This document shows positions 16,938-25,715 of a stretch of 64,000 bases of DNA, one piece after another; position 1 is the stretch's first letter; every line of letters begins with the position of its first letter. Both the position numbers and the translations under genes were made by a program. Below the pieces are notes generated by a model. The model was not told the DNA's origin. It did not search any database and was given only the letters and a program-made list of their open reading frames with translations. This DNA comes from Candidatus Melainabacteria bacterium (GTDB lineage Bacteria; Cyanobacteriota; Vampirovibrionia; Obscuribacterales; Obscuribacteraceae), in NCBI GenBank assembly GCA_016716405.1, contig JADJWK010000002.1:1302001-1366000 (forward strand). Reading direction: 5' to 3'.

Positions 16938-16969
16938 ATCCAGAAACCGTATGGTCAAGAGCTCGAGAA

Positions 16970-18058
16970 TCAAGCTCCGTCTTCGTCGAATCCCTCGAGG
17001 ACCCTGTATTCGGGGCTAATAAATGGAATGTTGATGGCCGGGCGGCCAAGAGGTGGAATCGTCACAGCCTGGTCGATGGAGAGGCGGGGGCGTTTGGCTC
17101 TCAGCCAGTGCTCTCTGCCGACCAGGGAGAAGGAGCCGACTCGGTCGAGACCGGCGCGATCCAGGGCTTCGATGAGGGCTTTCTGGAAGTCGTAAACCTT
17201 TATGACTACCATTCCTTTCATCCCTGCTTTTCGCATCATTGTGAGAACAAATTCAACTACGGCGTCGGCGAGATGCTCGAAGCCCTGGTTCACCAGGAAT
17301 TCGATATGAAAGTCACCTTCCCTGTGGGCGCTTACTTTGGCGGCGCAGGGGATGACGTCCCTGCCGTTTTCTTCGACGACCCAGTACCAGGTCCTGTGTT
17401 TGAGAAGCTTACGGGTCATTTTTTCAAGAGATTCTATATTGAGTTCGGGTACTTGATAGTCTTCGGCGACAAAGTCGTATACGCGTCTGATGTCGGAGGG
17501 CAGCACACTCTGGTGGAGCTGGAAGAGATTGTTCTGGTCTCCGGGACGGGCGAGGCGGAAGCTCTTGAGCACTTCGGGATCGGCGTTTTCCTGGAAGTCT
17601 ATGGGGACCTGGTAATAGGTCAGTCTCGTCAACCTGCGAAAGCCGCAGGAGCCGAGCAGTGACAGACCGGCGGAGTTCTGGTCCGAGACCTCTGCTGTGA
17701 AGTGGTTGATGCCCTGGCTGCCGAATTGAGCAAGGACGTAGCGGATGAGCTCCTGGGCGATGCCCCGGCCCCGGTGCTGGGGATGGACCACTAGATGATC
17801 GATATGCCAGCAGTTGTTTGATTTGCCTGTGGCGTCGAGCGAAATCAGACCGAGCACGACACCGTCGTCTTTGGCGACATAGACCGAAGGACCGAGATGC
17901 CAGTTGCAGGGCAGCCAGTGCTGCCAGAAGGTGAAGCCGGCGTCGAAGATCTTTTCTTCCTGGCAGAAGCTCTCGTAGGGCACGGGCCCGTCCTGGTGGC
18001 GGAGAAGCGCCCGGACCTGGGCGGTGTCGGTGAGGAAGAATGGCTTGATCTTGATCAT
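16970..18058 (-). CDS. GNAT-family N-acetyltransferase, probably two-domain
   Basis: The first ~155 residues form a GNAT domain with the acetyl-CoA site HLVVHPQHRGRGIAQELI near residue 95 and the following NSAGLSLLGSCGFRR segment. The second half (FRLARPGDQNNLFQLHQSVL...) looks like a second, degenerate GNAT fold with no clear pyrophosphate-binding loop. The length of 362 residues fits a double-GNAT architecture. The acceptor substrate is unknown. It is divergent from smpB, with about 200 bp between the starts. Confidence 0.85.
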   Translation of the reverse strand: MIKIKPFFLTDTAQVRALLRHQDGPVPYESFCQEEKIFDAGFTFWQHWLPCNWHLGPSVYVAKDDGVVLGLISLDATGKSNNCWHIDHLVVHPQHRGRGIAQELIRYVLAQFGSQGINHFTAEVSDQNSAGLSLLGSCGFRRLTRLTYYQVPIDFQENADPEVLKSFRLARPGDQNNLFQLHQSVLPSDIRRVYDFVAEDYQVPELNIESLEKMTRKLLKHRTWYWVVEENGRDVIPCAAKVSAHREGDFHIEFLVNQGFEHLADAVVEFVLTMMRKAGMKGMVVIKVYDFQKALIEALDRAGLDRVGSFSLVGREHWLRAKRPRLSIDQAVTIPPLGRPAINIPFISPEYRVLEGFDEDGA

Positions 18059-18256
18059 TTATACAAGGAAGGAATCAGCGCCTCTAACAGGCTTTATGAT
18101 ACCATGAATTGTCAAGCGGAAAGGCTTTTCGGACGCTGGCAGCCCCGCGACAAGTTTTTGGAATTCATTTCGGTTTATACTGAAATCTGCTGGTTCTCGG
18201 GACCCAAGTCCCTGGAGACCGGCCGTTTCGGATTTGAGATCAGGAGTTCCCGGGGC

Positions 18257-18796
18257 ATGACCAGGGTAAAGCAGAGCAAGACTGCGGAAAAAGGCAAAAC
18301 CGCGGAAAAGCAAAGCAAGAGCGGCGAGAAGGACGGGAAGCCCCCGTTGAAGACGATTGCGGACAATCGCCGGGCTCGACACGAATTCGAGGTGCTCGAG
18401 ACCATCGAGACGGGTATCGAGCTTGCCGGAACCGAAGTGAAATCCATGCGGCAGGGCAAAGCCAATCTTCAGGACAGCCATGCCCGAATCGAGGATGGCG
18501 AGGTTTGGCTGTATAACTGCCATATATCTCCTTATGACCACGGCAATCGTTTCAACCATGACCCGGTCAGGAAGCGGCGCCTGCTCCTCAATAAAAGAGA
18601 GATCTTGAAACTAAAATCTAAGATACAAGAGAAAGGTCTGACCCTGATTCCGCTTAAACTATACTTCAAGGCCAACTGGGTGAAGGTCAACCTGGGTCTC
18701 TGCCGGGGCAAACGGCTCTATGACAAGAGACAGACCATCACCAAGCGCGACGCCGATCGTCAGATCGAGCGGCTGGTGAAGAGTAGACGATATTAA
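18257..18796 (+). CDS. smpB: SsrA-binding protein SmpB
   Basis: SmpB binds tmRNA and brings it to stalled ribosomes for trans-translation. The ATG at 18257 follows AGGAG and gives 179 residues. The conserved core begins TIADNRRARHEFEVLETIET and includes GTEVKSMRQGKANLQDSHAR, PYDHGNRFNHDPVRKRRLLL and the C-terminal KRQTITKRDADRQIERL. A Lys/Ser/Glu-rich extension of about 35 residues precedes the core, with the repeat-like KTAEKGKTAEKQSKSGEK. The ssrA RNA itself is not in the window. Confidence 0.96.
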   Translation: MTRVKQSKTAEKGKTAEKQSKSGEKDGKPPLKTIADNRRARHEFEVLETIETGIELAGTEVKSMRQGKANLQDSHARIEDGEVWLYNCHISPYDHGNRFNHDPVRKRRLLLNKREILKLKSKIQEKGLTLIPLKLYFKANWVKVNLGLCRGKRLYDKRQTITKRDADRQIERLVKSRRY

Positions 18797-18858
18797 GCAG
18801 AAGACAACTTAAGACATATGCGTGGCGATTTTGAGATACGAGGTGATTCGAGAGAAGT

Positions 18859-21342
18859 ATGAGACTGGCTAGAGAAACCGTCGATTTCAAAATCCTTCTG
18901 AAACTGGTTCCGGCTCTCTTTCTCCTCGCCCTGGGCGCTGCCTGCGTGGCACCAGCCGGTGCCGACGAGAAGCAGAAAGCACCGGTGGCGGTGCTGAATA
19001 GCAAGGTCAATGCCGGCACCTATCAGTACCAGCATCTGGGCACCTACGAAAACGACTATTTCGAGTTCAAGCGCACTCTCGGCGCCGCCAACATTCAATT
19101 CGACGAAATCTATGACGGCGACCTGGCGGCCGGCAGGTCCAGGCTTGGCGCTTACAAGCTCGTGGTCGTACCTCTTCTGGTAGACATGTCCGCCGATGCC
19201 GTCAACGGTCTCACCGAGTACTACCGCGGCGGCGGTCGCGTCTTGATCACCGACGGCGGCGGCCAGCTGCAGCCCGGGGCTGCCTCGGTGGCTTCGCTTT
19301 CCGGAGTGAGCCCGGCCGAGTCTGTCACTTTCAAAGAGCCTGCACGGCTTGCCTGGACCGATTCACCGATTCCGATCAAAGAAGACTTCGCTGTCGGGAC
19401 CACTGTTTCCAGGCTGAAGATCACAGACGGCTGCAAAACCCTGGCCCGGTGGGAATCCCAGGAGTCCTCCGCAGCCGGCGCCGCCATCGTTCGCAAGAAC
19501 AATGTCGCTTATTTCGGATGGGCGCCGGGTCTGCAGGGTGAAATCACCGCTAACGCGCGGTTCATGTCTATGGTCCTGGATGATCTGAGCCCCGGTATCA
19601 CCCAGGAGGCGGCCGTAAAAATCAGCTTTGCCGAGTACCAGTCCATCAAGGACGAGCTCGATTACTTGAAGAAACGCACCGAAGAAGCGATCAGCACTGC
19701 AAAACAGGCCGAGTTCGCCGTGCCCATGGGCGTTATCCAGAGCAATTTCGATCAGGCCATCAAGCATATCGAGCAGTTCCACGAAGCCTATCATGCTCGC
19801 CGCTTTGCTGAAGCGGACAATCACCTCGAGAAAGCCAGGAGCCTTCTGGCTATCGCTTTCGGGCAGTCGATGCCGGTGCGCCCGGTGGAGGCCCGCTCGG
19901 TATGGCTCGATCGCGGGACCATCGTCGCCTGCCGCAACGCTCAGGGCATGAAGGCTCTTTTCGACAGACTCCAGCGGGCCGGCATCAACGTGGTTTATTT
20001 CGAGACCAATAACGCCGGTTTTGTAATGTATCCAGGCAGCAAGTTAACCGATCAGAACCCCGAGACCGTCTCCTGGGATCCCATGGGCACAGCAGTCGCC
20101 GAGGCGAAGAAGAGGGGCATGGAGATCCATGCCTGGCTCTGGATCTTCAGCGTCGGTAATACCAGGCACAACCCGATCATCAACAAAGAGCCTGACTATC
20201 CCGGCCCGGTCTTGAGCCGGCATGGTTTCGACCTGGCCATGGCCGGCCGCAATGGCGCTCTGGTGCCGCCACGGCAGACCGAGTTCTGGCTCGACCCCGC
20301 CAACAAGAATGCCCGACAGTACATCAAGAATCTGATTACTGAAGTGATCACCCGCTTCCCTGTCGACGGCATTCAGCTCGACTATATCCGCTATCCCTTC
20401 AATAACAGGGGTTCCGAGATGGGCTTCAACTGGTTAAGCCGGGTCAAGTTCGAGCAGGAGACCGGTTTTTCCCTGGATAAGCTCGATGACCAGACTCGGG
20501 AAATGTTCATAGCCTGGAAGATCCAGCAGGTCAACGAATTCGTCAGGGAAACCTCGGAGCTGGTGCGAAGCACCAGGCCTGGCCTGCGAATCTCGGCAGC
20601 CGTCTACGCCTTCCCCCCCCGCATGAGACGGAATGCCATTCAGCAAGACTGGGAAACCTGGGTGGCAAACGGCTGGATCGATACACTCAACCCCATGACC
20701 TATGCCGAAGACGCCAAGAGTCTTGCGGTAATGGCAGATTTCTGCCGGGAAGCCACCGCCGACAAGGCTCTCGTCTATCCCGGCCTGGCTATCAGACGTT
20801 TCGATGCTGCCGGTCTCATCGAGCAGATAGACCAGGCGCGGGTGAACGGAACCCTGGGTACGACTATCTTTGCCGTCGCCCATCTGGACGACAAGAGAAT
20901 GGATATCCTCAGGGTCGGTCCCTACAGACGCAAGACCCTGCTCACTCCGCAGTCTCAGCCCATTAGAGCGAGCCGCTTCCTGGTCGATGACTTCGCCGCC
21001 ATGGTCAATCGCTATCTCCAGGACCCCAGGACCCACATCCTCTCCGACACAGCCAGCACCAATGACGTGATCGTCCAGATCGAGGCGATTCAGAAGGCGA
21101 TGCACGAGCTGCACCCCGACTCCTCCCCCGAGCAGCTCGAGGCCGCCCGAAACGAGATCACCCATCTCCACGATACGGTAAAAGAGTGGCTCAGGCTCGA
21201 AGCCTTCATCCAGAGAGGATTCAGGGCTCAATATATAGTCAACTATCTCAGCCAGGTCGAGGCCATTCTCGCCTATGCCTCCCACCGAGCAATCGTCCAG
21301 GCCAATCCGGAGCGCCCGAACCTGGCTGGCGCCAACATGTAG
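18859..21342 (+). CDS. Secreted family 10-like glycosyl hydrolase (GHL10/DUF187)
   Basis: This is an 827-residue exported protein. A signal peptide covers about residues 1-35 (VPALFLLALGAACVAPAGA). A ThuA/glutaminase-like beta-alpha region follows (LVVVPLLVDMSADAVNGLTE, GGGRVLITDGGG), then a coiled-coil stretch (about 260-330). The GHL10 TIM-barrel domain starts at ARSVWLDRGTIVACRNAQGM. It carries EIHAWLWIFSVGNTRHNP, the strand ending VDGIQLDYIRYPF and WIDTLNPMTYAED, all typical of the family found widely in cyanobacteria. The substrate is not known; cell-wall or exopolysaccharide turnover is a common suggestion. It lies 62 bp after smpB. Confidence 0.88.
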   Translation: MRLARETVDFKILLKLVPALFLLALGAACVAPAGADEKQKAPVAVLNSKVNAGTYQYQHLGTYENDYFEFKRTLGAANIQFDEIYDGDLAAGRSRLGAYKLVVVPLLVDMSADAVNGLTEYYRGGGRVLITDGGGQLQPGAASVASLSGVSPAESVTFKEPARLAWTDSPIPIKEDFAVGTTVSRLKITDGCKTLARWESQESSAAGAAIVRKNNVAYFGWAPGLQGEITANARFMSMVLDDLSPGITQEAAVKISFAEYQSIKDELDYLKKRTEEAISTAKQAEFAVPMGVIQSNFDQAIKHIEQFHEAYHARRFAEADNHLEKARSLLAIAFGQSMPVRPVEARSVWLDRGTIVACRNAQGMKALFDRLQRAGINVVYFETNNAGFVMYPGSKLTDQNPETVSWDPMGTAVAEAKKRGMEIHAWLWIFSVGNTRHNPIINKEPDYPGPVLSRHGFDLAMAGRNGALVPPRQTEFWLDPANKNARQYIKNLITEVITRFPVDGIQLDYIRYPFNNRGSEMGFNWLSRVKFEQETGFSLDKLDDQTREMFIAWKIQQVNEFVRETSELVRSTRPGLRISAAVYAFPPRMRRNAIQQDWETWVANGWIDTLNPMTYAEDAKSLAVMADFCREATADKALVYPGLAIRRFDAAGLIEQIDQARVNGTLGTTIFAVAHLDDKRMDILRVGPYRRKTLLTPQSQPIRASRFLVDDFAAMVNRYLQDPRTHILSDTASTNDVIVQIEAIQKAMHELHPDSSPEQLEAARNEITHLHDTVKEWLRLEAFIQRGFRAQYIVNYLSQVEAILAYASHRAIVQANPERPNLAGANM

Positions 21343-21376
21343 AAAGGAGGGGGGATGAGCCCTTCTTTTTGAAACC

Positions 21377-21394
21377 TCAACCGATATCGGTTGA
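21377..21394. repeat. Palindromic repeat copy 5, containing the RDD stop codon
   Basis: The core TCAACCGATATCGGTTGA is intact. Read on the minus strand it encodes Ser-Thr-Asp-Ile-Gly-stop, and that TGA is the stop codon of the RDD gene, so the repeat supplies the last residues and the end of that protein. Confidence 0.95.
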
Positions 21395-21895
21395 AGTTCT
21401 GGAAGTGGAGGGATCGGCCTCCGCGATCTGCTCAGGCTCGGCTTCCGCTTTTCTCAGGACCAGGGTCTGGGCGATGATGTCGTGGAGCGCCTGCTTCTGA
21501 GCGGTGAAGTCGGCGATTATGAAACCGAGAAAGAAAAGGAAGCCTGAAAGAAATTTGGCTGCCATCCTTCCCAGGGCTTTGAGGAAGGAGATTCTCTGCC
21601 CGTTCATGTCGGTGACTCTGATATCCATAAGAATTTTGCCAGGTGTGGCCTGGATTTGCGAGCTTTCGAAGCCGGCGAAATAGGCGATGAAGACCAGGGC
21701 GCCTACAAATATGCCTGCCAGGTTGTATCCCCGGTTGGCTGTGTTCTCGTCCAGGGCGAAGGCGGTGAAGGCGGTGTAGAGGATCAGGGCGACCATGATC
21801 CCGACCGCCAGGGTGGCGAGCATTACCAGGACGAAGTCTATGGACCAGGCCTGGAGCCTGCGCCAGAATCCGGCATAGTTGAACTTATCGACCAT
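21377..21895 (-). CDS. RDD family membrane protein
   Basis: This is a small inner-membrane protein of the RDD family with three to four hydrophobic helices. The signature elements are AGFWRRLQAWSIDFVLVML in helix 1 (Arg and Asp) and QATPGKILMDIRVTD in the middle (the PGK...I.V.D motif), then ISFLKALGRMAAKFLS. RDD proteins are of mixed or unknown function; some act in ion transport. The C-terminal tail (ADPSTSRTSTDIG) ends inside palindromic repeat copy 5, so the original stop was probably replaced when the repeat arrived. Confidence 0.88.
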   Translation of the reverse strand: MVDKFNYAGFWRRLQAWSIDFVLVMLATLAVGIMVALILYTAFTAFALDENTANRGYNLAGIFVGALVFIAYFAGFESSQIQATPGKILMDIRVTDMNGQRISFLKALGRMAAKFLSGFLFFLGFIIADFTAQKQALHDIIAQTLVLRKAEAEPEQIAEADPSTSRTSTDIG

Positions 21896-22004
21896 AATAG
21901 AATTCTAGCTTGTAACAAGCTCGGTGCCCGGGAGTTTGCCAGCTCGCAAGCAGGGGAAAGATGCATAGGGAGGCTCATTGTCGGGCTGTTGCGGGGGTTA
22001 GGCT

Positions 22005-22799
22005 ATGGGACTCAAAGAGAAATGCCTTCTAGTTTTGATTGCCATAATGGCTATCGCCCTTGTTCCTGAAGCCATCAACCACTTCAAGACCAGGGTGACC
22101 TGGGAGAGCTATAGCGACGAGGGGCGGCGCCTGGTTAAGTTCGGCGATCCCGAGAAGACCGTTGAGTATTTCAAGACCGAATCCCAGAAGGTCCTGCGGG
22201 AGGGTAAGAGCAGCGACCCGCGTTATATCGCCACCCTGGAAGGCATGGCTATGGGCTATGAAAAGCAGGGGCTCTATTTGAGCGCTCTCGATCAGGTAGG
22301 TGAAGCCCTCGATACGCTCAATGGTGCATTCTTCAAAGACCGGGTTCGGATCGGCCAGGTTATGGAACTGAAAGCTGATATCCTCGATGCGAAAGGGGAG
22401 CCTGGCACCGCCAGTAGTATCCGTTCCCAGATCAAGGAATTGACTCCGTGGTGGCAGTGGTTCTGGAGTTGTTTTATCATCGCTTTCGCCACAGAGGCTT
22501 TGTATCTCGCCAATGTGCTTGCCCGTCCCGATGATATCGAATGGAGCCATTTCAAAGTCGACCATGCCATGGTCTATGTGTGGTCGGTATTGATCGCCAC
22601 CGTAGGCATGATCCGCGGGCTACTGATGCAGGGTATGTCCTGGGATATGGCACTGTTTCTGGGGATGGGCATTTCACTTGCGGCTTTCCCCGCCTTGTTC
22701 GGTGCCGTGCTCGCCTGCGCCGAGAATCTCTCGCCAATGGATAGCCGCAAGCTCCTCGAGCCCCCGAGCCGCAGCCACAAGCGTAGCGAGAGCCTCTAG
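22005..22799 (+). CDS. Hypothetical membrane protein with TPR-like segment
   Basis: The 264-residue product begins with a membrane helix (LLVLIAIMAIALVPEAINHF). A soluble helical part follows (about 30-140) whose repeat of EYFKTESQKVLREG, YEKQGLYLSALDQVGEAL and LKADILDAKGEP looks like two or three TPR units. Three further hydrophobic helices and a basic tail complete it. I do not recognise a family. Its 3' end runs into a 40-bp tandem duplication. Confidence 0.65.
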   Translation: MGLKEKCLLVLIAIMAIALVPEAINHFKTRVTWESYSDEGRRLVKFGDPEKTVEYFKTESQKVLREGKSSDPRYIATLEGMAMGYEKQGLYLSALDQVGEALDTLNGAFFKDRVRIGQVMELKADILDAKGEPGTASSIRSQIKELTPWWQWFWSCFIIAFATEALYLANVLARPDDIEWSHFKVDHAMVYVWSVLIATVGMIRGLLMQGMSWDMALFLGMGISLAAFPALFGAVLACAENLSPMDSRKLLEPPSRSHKRSESL

Positions 22800-22868
22800 C
22801 TCGAACGGAGCGTTTAAACCAGATCAGTGAGAGCCTCTGCTCGAACGGAGCGTTTAAACCAGATCAGC
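22788..22868. repeat. Tandem duplication of a 40-bp unit
   Basis: Two nearly identical units (22788-22828 and 22829-22868) differ by one inserted A and the last base. Each begins GAGAGCCTCT and contains GAACGGAGCGTTTAAACCAG. The first unit includes the stop of the preceding gene, so the duplicated copy lies just outside it. Confidence 0.9.
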
Positions 22869-23038
22869 GAGAGCCTTCAGTTTCATTTTTTTGCGGAGCT
22901 GTCCAGAACTTTCGGCTACCGCATATAGTCAGGTATGGCAACCAGGCGGCTGTTTTAACAAATATGAAGAACCAGTAATAGCCAGGTACCGGCTCACCCC
23001 CCGGCAATGAAACCAGAGTGGAATCAGGGGGATGAACC

Positions 23039-24016
23039 ATGGTGCTCGATTTCGCCGAGCCTTCGCTTGCTCAAGCTGATACCAGTAAGGGTGACGGTCT
23101 CGCCAGTATCGATCAATTCAAGCTCACCCTGGGCGATATCGATCGGCAGATGGAGGCGCATGAGAAGTCTGAGCAGTCCGAGAGCTATCTCGGCAGAGCT
23201 TTCGACTTCATCTGGCGGCAGGACGAGAATTCGCTCGAGAAGCTCAGGGAGATGCGCGCCCGGGTCGAGGATTTGCAGAAGCGAGGATTTGCAGAAGAAG
23301 AATTATCCGGGCGCCCCCGAGAAGATGCGGGTGGATGTGCGCCGGCAGATCGAGAAGGACGGCAAGGCGGTCAGGCTCCAGGAGAGTATCAATTTTTATG
23401 GTGACACCACTCTAAAGGTAGCCGGGATTTTTGTGGGGGGTCCAGTGGGCTGGGCCGCTACCGGGGCTCTCTATGCTCTCGATAGCGCCCGCCCAGAGGA
23501 CTCGATCGAGCACCAGGTAGTGGACGCGGCCCTGGGTGCCGCGGAGGGGGTGCTCCTCAAGGGCGCCTTTGGTGTTGTCCGTGGTGCGGCGATTCCGATT
23601 GCCGGCTGTGGCTATGGGCGTGACCAGCAGGTTTCTCGATAGCTCGCTCGACCGCCATACCTATTTGCATTCCGAAACCGGCATGGAAACTCACCGGCGC
23701 CGACGGCTCCACCTGGACGGTGAAGCCTTCCATCTTCGATAAGACCTATTCGCCGGTTCCGGGTCAGGAAGGCGTCTTTATGAAGACCGCCATCACCAGA
23801 GCCATGCAGCTCGATACGCCGACAAAAGTTGAGACCCTGAAGGGAACCGGCAGCGGTGTCTCCGGTGACTATCTGGTAATTGGTGCGGAAGGCGAGAAGT
23901 ATATCGTGCCGAAAGCGACTTTCGATGGACGGTACTCGCCGGTCTCTCCTGGTTCAGGTTCAGGGTCCGAATCAGGTTCAGGTTCTGGTTCAGGGTCCGA
24001 ATCAGATTCAGGGTGA
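23039..24016 (+). pseudogene. Decayed gene with several frameshifts (PGDYG-like C-terminus)
   Basis: Coding similarity of style continues across three frames. The first piece starts at the ATG at 23039 (MVLDFAEPSLAQADTSKGDG) and breaks at a 16-bp tandem duplication, GAGGATTTGCAGAAGC at 23267-23282 repeated from 23283. Removing one copy restores EDLQKKNYPGAPEKMRV. The next piece contains a Gly/Ala-rich hydrophobic part (GGPVGWAATGALYALDSARP) and breaks near 23605. A third continues as GVTSRFLDSSLDRHTYL, and the last as WTVKPSIFDKTYSPV, ending with SGDYLVIGAEGEKYIVPKAT, which resembles the PGDYG domain. A Gly-Ser-Glu repeat closes the frame. At least three lesions make it non-functional. Confidence 0.7.
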
Positions 24017-24132
24017 GGGTCAGGTTCAGATTGTGGTCAGGATCGCGAAAACAAGAGAGACCTTCGAGCAAAACGAAGGCCTCTGAAGGAGGAACAATTT
24101 GATCCCTTGTATCTTCCTAGCTTGTCTCCAGC

Positions 24133-24729
24133 TTAATAGTTGGAGTTCCAGTCACGGGTCGGAAACGGAGCCGGGGTAGGCTGTTGTTGAACAGGCTGAA
24201 CCTCGACCACCGGTTGCGGAGGTGCTGGCGGCGCGAAGGAAGTCTGGGGCTCGGGCTGCTGCTGGTGTATTTGCACCTGCTGCTGCTGCCATGCGGCCAG
24301 ATTGAAATTCTTGAAGGATTCTTCAATAATTCCGGCTTTCTCGCGAAGCAGATACTCGATGTAGTCGCCGCGGCTCATTCTGGAAGCTGCGACTTGCTCA
24401 TCGAGCAGTCTGTGCGCCATAGGGGTCACGCATACGGCAGTTGTCGTGCCACGGTTCTTTCCGAAGAAAAAGGACTTGGCACCGCCTTTGGGACCGGTTT
24501 GCTTCAGAGAGGCAGGCAGTCTCAAAGGAGGCATGCCGGCACGCTCACGAATGAGCATTTCGACGTAGTCACCGTTGGACACGCTAGCATTGGCTGCTTG
24601 TTCTTTGAGCAATTGGCGACCCAGGGCGGTCAAGTTGAAAGAGACCGAACCCGACTCTTTGCCAGGAAAACGCGAACGCCGTGGCGATGTTGTTTTGGGT
24701 GTGGTGTTATTTTGGACCGTTGTGTTCAT
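24133..24729 (-). CDS. Protein with two tandem ribbon-helix-helix-like units and Gln/Pro-rich tail
   Basis: The 198-residue product contains two similar segments, SVSFNLTALGRQLLKEQAAN with SNGDYVEMLIRERAG, and AVCVTPMAHRLLDEQVAAS with SRGDYIEYLLREKAG. Each has the strand-helix-helix pattern of an RHH/MetJ-Arc DNA-binding unit with a conserved GDY(V/I)E motif at the second helix. They are separated by a Lys/Gly-rich linker (about residues 70-90). The last 60 residues are rich in Gln and Pro. A single chain with two RHH units could form a pseudo-dimer. No clear ribosome site precedes the ATG. DNA binding is inferred, not shown. Confidence 0.6.
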   Translation of the reverse strand: MNTTVQNNTTPKTTSPRRSRFPGKESGSVSFNLTALGRQLLKEQAANASVSNGDYVEMLIRERAGMPPLRLPASLKQTGPKGGAKSFFFGKNRGTTTAVCVTPMAHRLLDEQVAASRMSRGDYIEYLLREKAGIIEESFKNFNLAAWQQQQVQIHQQQPEPQTSFAPPAPPQPVVEVQPVQQQPTPAPFPTRDWNSNY

Positions 24730-25149
24730 TTATATTTTTTGGGCGCTGCTTCCGCTTCTTTTCTTTTGATTGGTTACGGTTGCTTAGCCTCTCCTCCTTT
24801 GCAAATAACACGGAATCCGACTGGTACAGCAATTAGTGAATTTGGCAGCGAATGCCACCACTTCCAACGCACGGTCATCGACATATTGAGATCAATTTGC
24901 CAATGCTTGGTGGGTAGCCGGTTGACTCATGACTTCTCATTTGCCAACACAATCTAGAGGAAATCCTCCACAGTCAATTCCGTTATCGCACATTCAAAAA
25001 ACGTGGGTTTCTGGAATTGAACCTGGCAACCCTTTCCAAGACCTTGATTATAGAGCAAAAGTTACCGTTTTATGCGGTAGTCATGTATTACGTTCTTTTC
25101 ATAGATTCAGGGTTTCCAGCGCATGACATGGGGGTCTAGCCAATAGTCC
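24730..25149. other. 420-bp intergenic region
   Basis: This region separates the leftward RHH-type gene from the 3' end of the leftward DUF212 gene, so it should hold the RHH promoter. It is more A/T rich than its neighbours. I see no open frame with a plausible start, no tRNA and no clear hairpin terminator. Confidence 0.5.
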
Positions 25150-25701
25150 TCAGCTCAGGAAGTATTGAATAGTCAGGATATTGAACGCATACGCGAGGAT
25201 AGATCCCAGGGCGGCACCTACCAGAACCTCGAAAGGCGTGTGTCCTAGGAATTCTTTAATACGCTCCGAGCTGAGATGCGGGTGCTCCGAGAAGAGTTCT
25301 TCCATCATTTCATTGAGAACTTTGGCCTGCAGCCCGACGGTCCGTCTGACGCCGGCAGCGTCATACATGACGATCATGGCCAGGCAAAGTGCGATGGCAA
25401 ATGAGACAGAATTAAACCCTTCGATGAGCCCCACGGAGACTGCCATCCCCATAGTGCAGCAGCTATGGCTCGAGGGCATGCCGCCGGTTTGAGCCATCAT
25501 ACGCAGGTCGAGCTTGCCGGTGGTGAAGAGCTTTCCGACTATCTTCACCGACTGGGCGATGAAACTGCAGAGCACCGTAACCAGTATTACCTGCCATCCT
25601 CGCGAATCCGCTCCGCCTGCGGCAGCCGCCACGGCATGACCGGCATCGCCGAAAGTGAAGCTCGAGAAGACATTGCTCAAAAGTGATAAATCCAGGTCCA
25701 A
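25150..25701 (-). CDS. DUF212 / divergent PAP2-family membrane protein
   Basis: A TTG at 25701 preceded by AGGAAGGA gives 183 residues, 14 bp after the prenyl synthase stop. The family (divergent PAP2, acid-phosphatase/vanadium peroxidase-related) is recognised by SFIAQSVKIVGKLFTTGKLD, TGGMPSSHSCCTMGMAVSVG, MIVMYDAAGVRRTVGLQAKVLN and LGHTPFEVLVGAALGSILAY. There are four or five membrane helices. The linkage to a prenyl synthase suggests a role with isoprenoid phosphates, but the reaction of this family is not established. Confidence 0.9.
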   Translation of the reverse strand: MDLDLSLLSNVFSSFTFGDAGHAVAAAAGGADSRGWQVILVTVLCSFIAQSVKIVGKLFTTGKLDLRMMAQTGGMPSSHSCCTMGMAVSVGLIEGFNSVSFAIALCLAMIVMYDAAGVRRTVGLQAKVLNEMMEELFSEHPHLSSERIKEFLGHTPFEVLVGAALGSILAYAFNILTIQYFLS

Positions 25702-25715
25702 CTTAGTTCCTTCCT

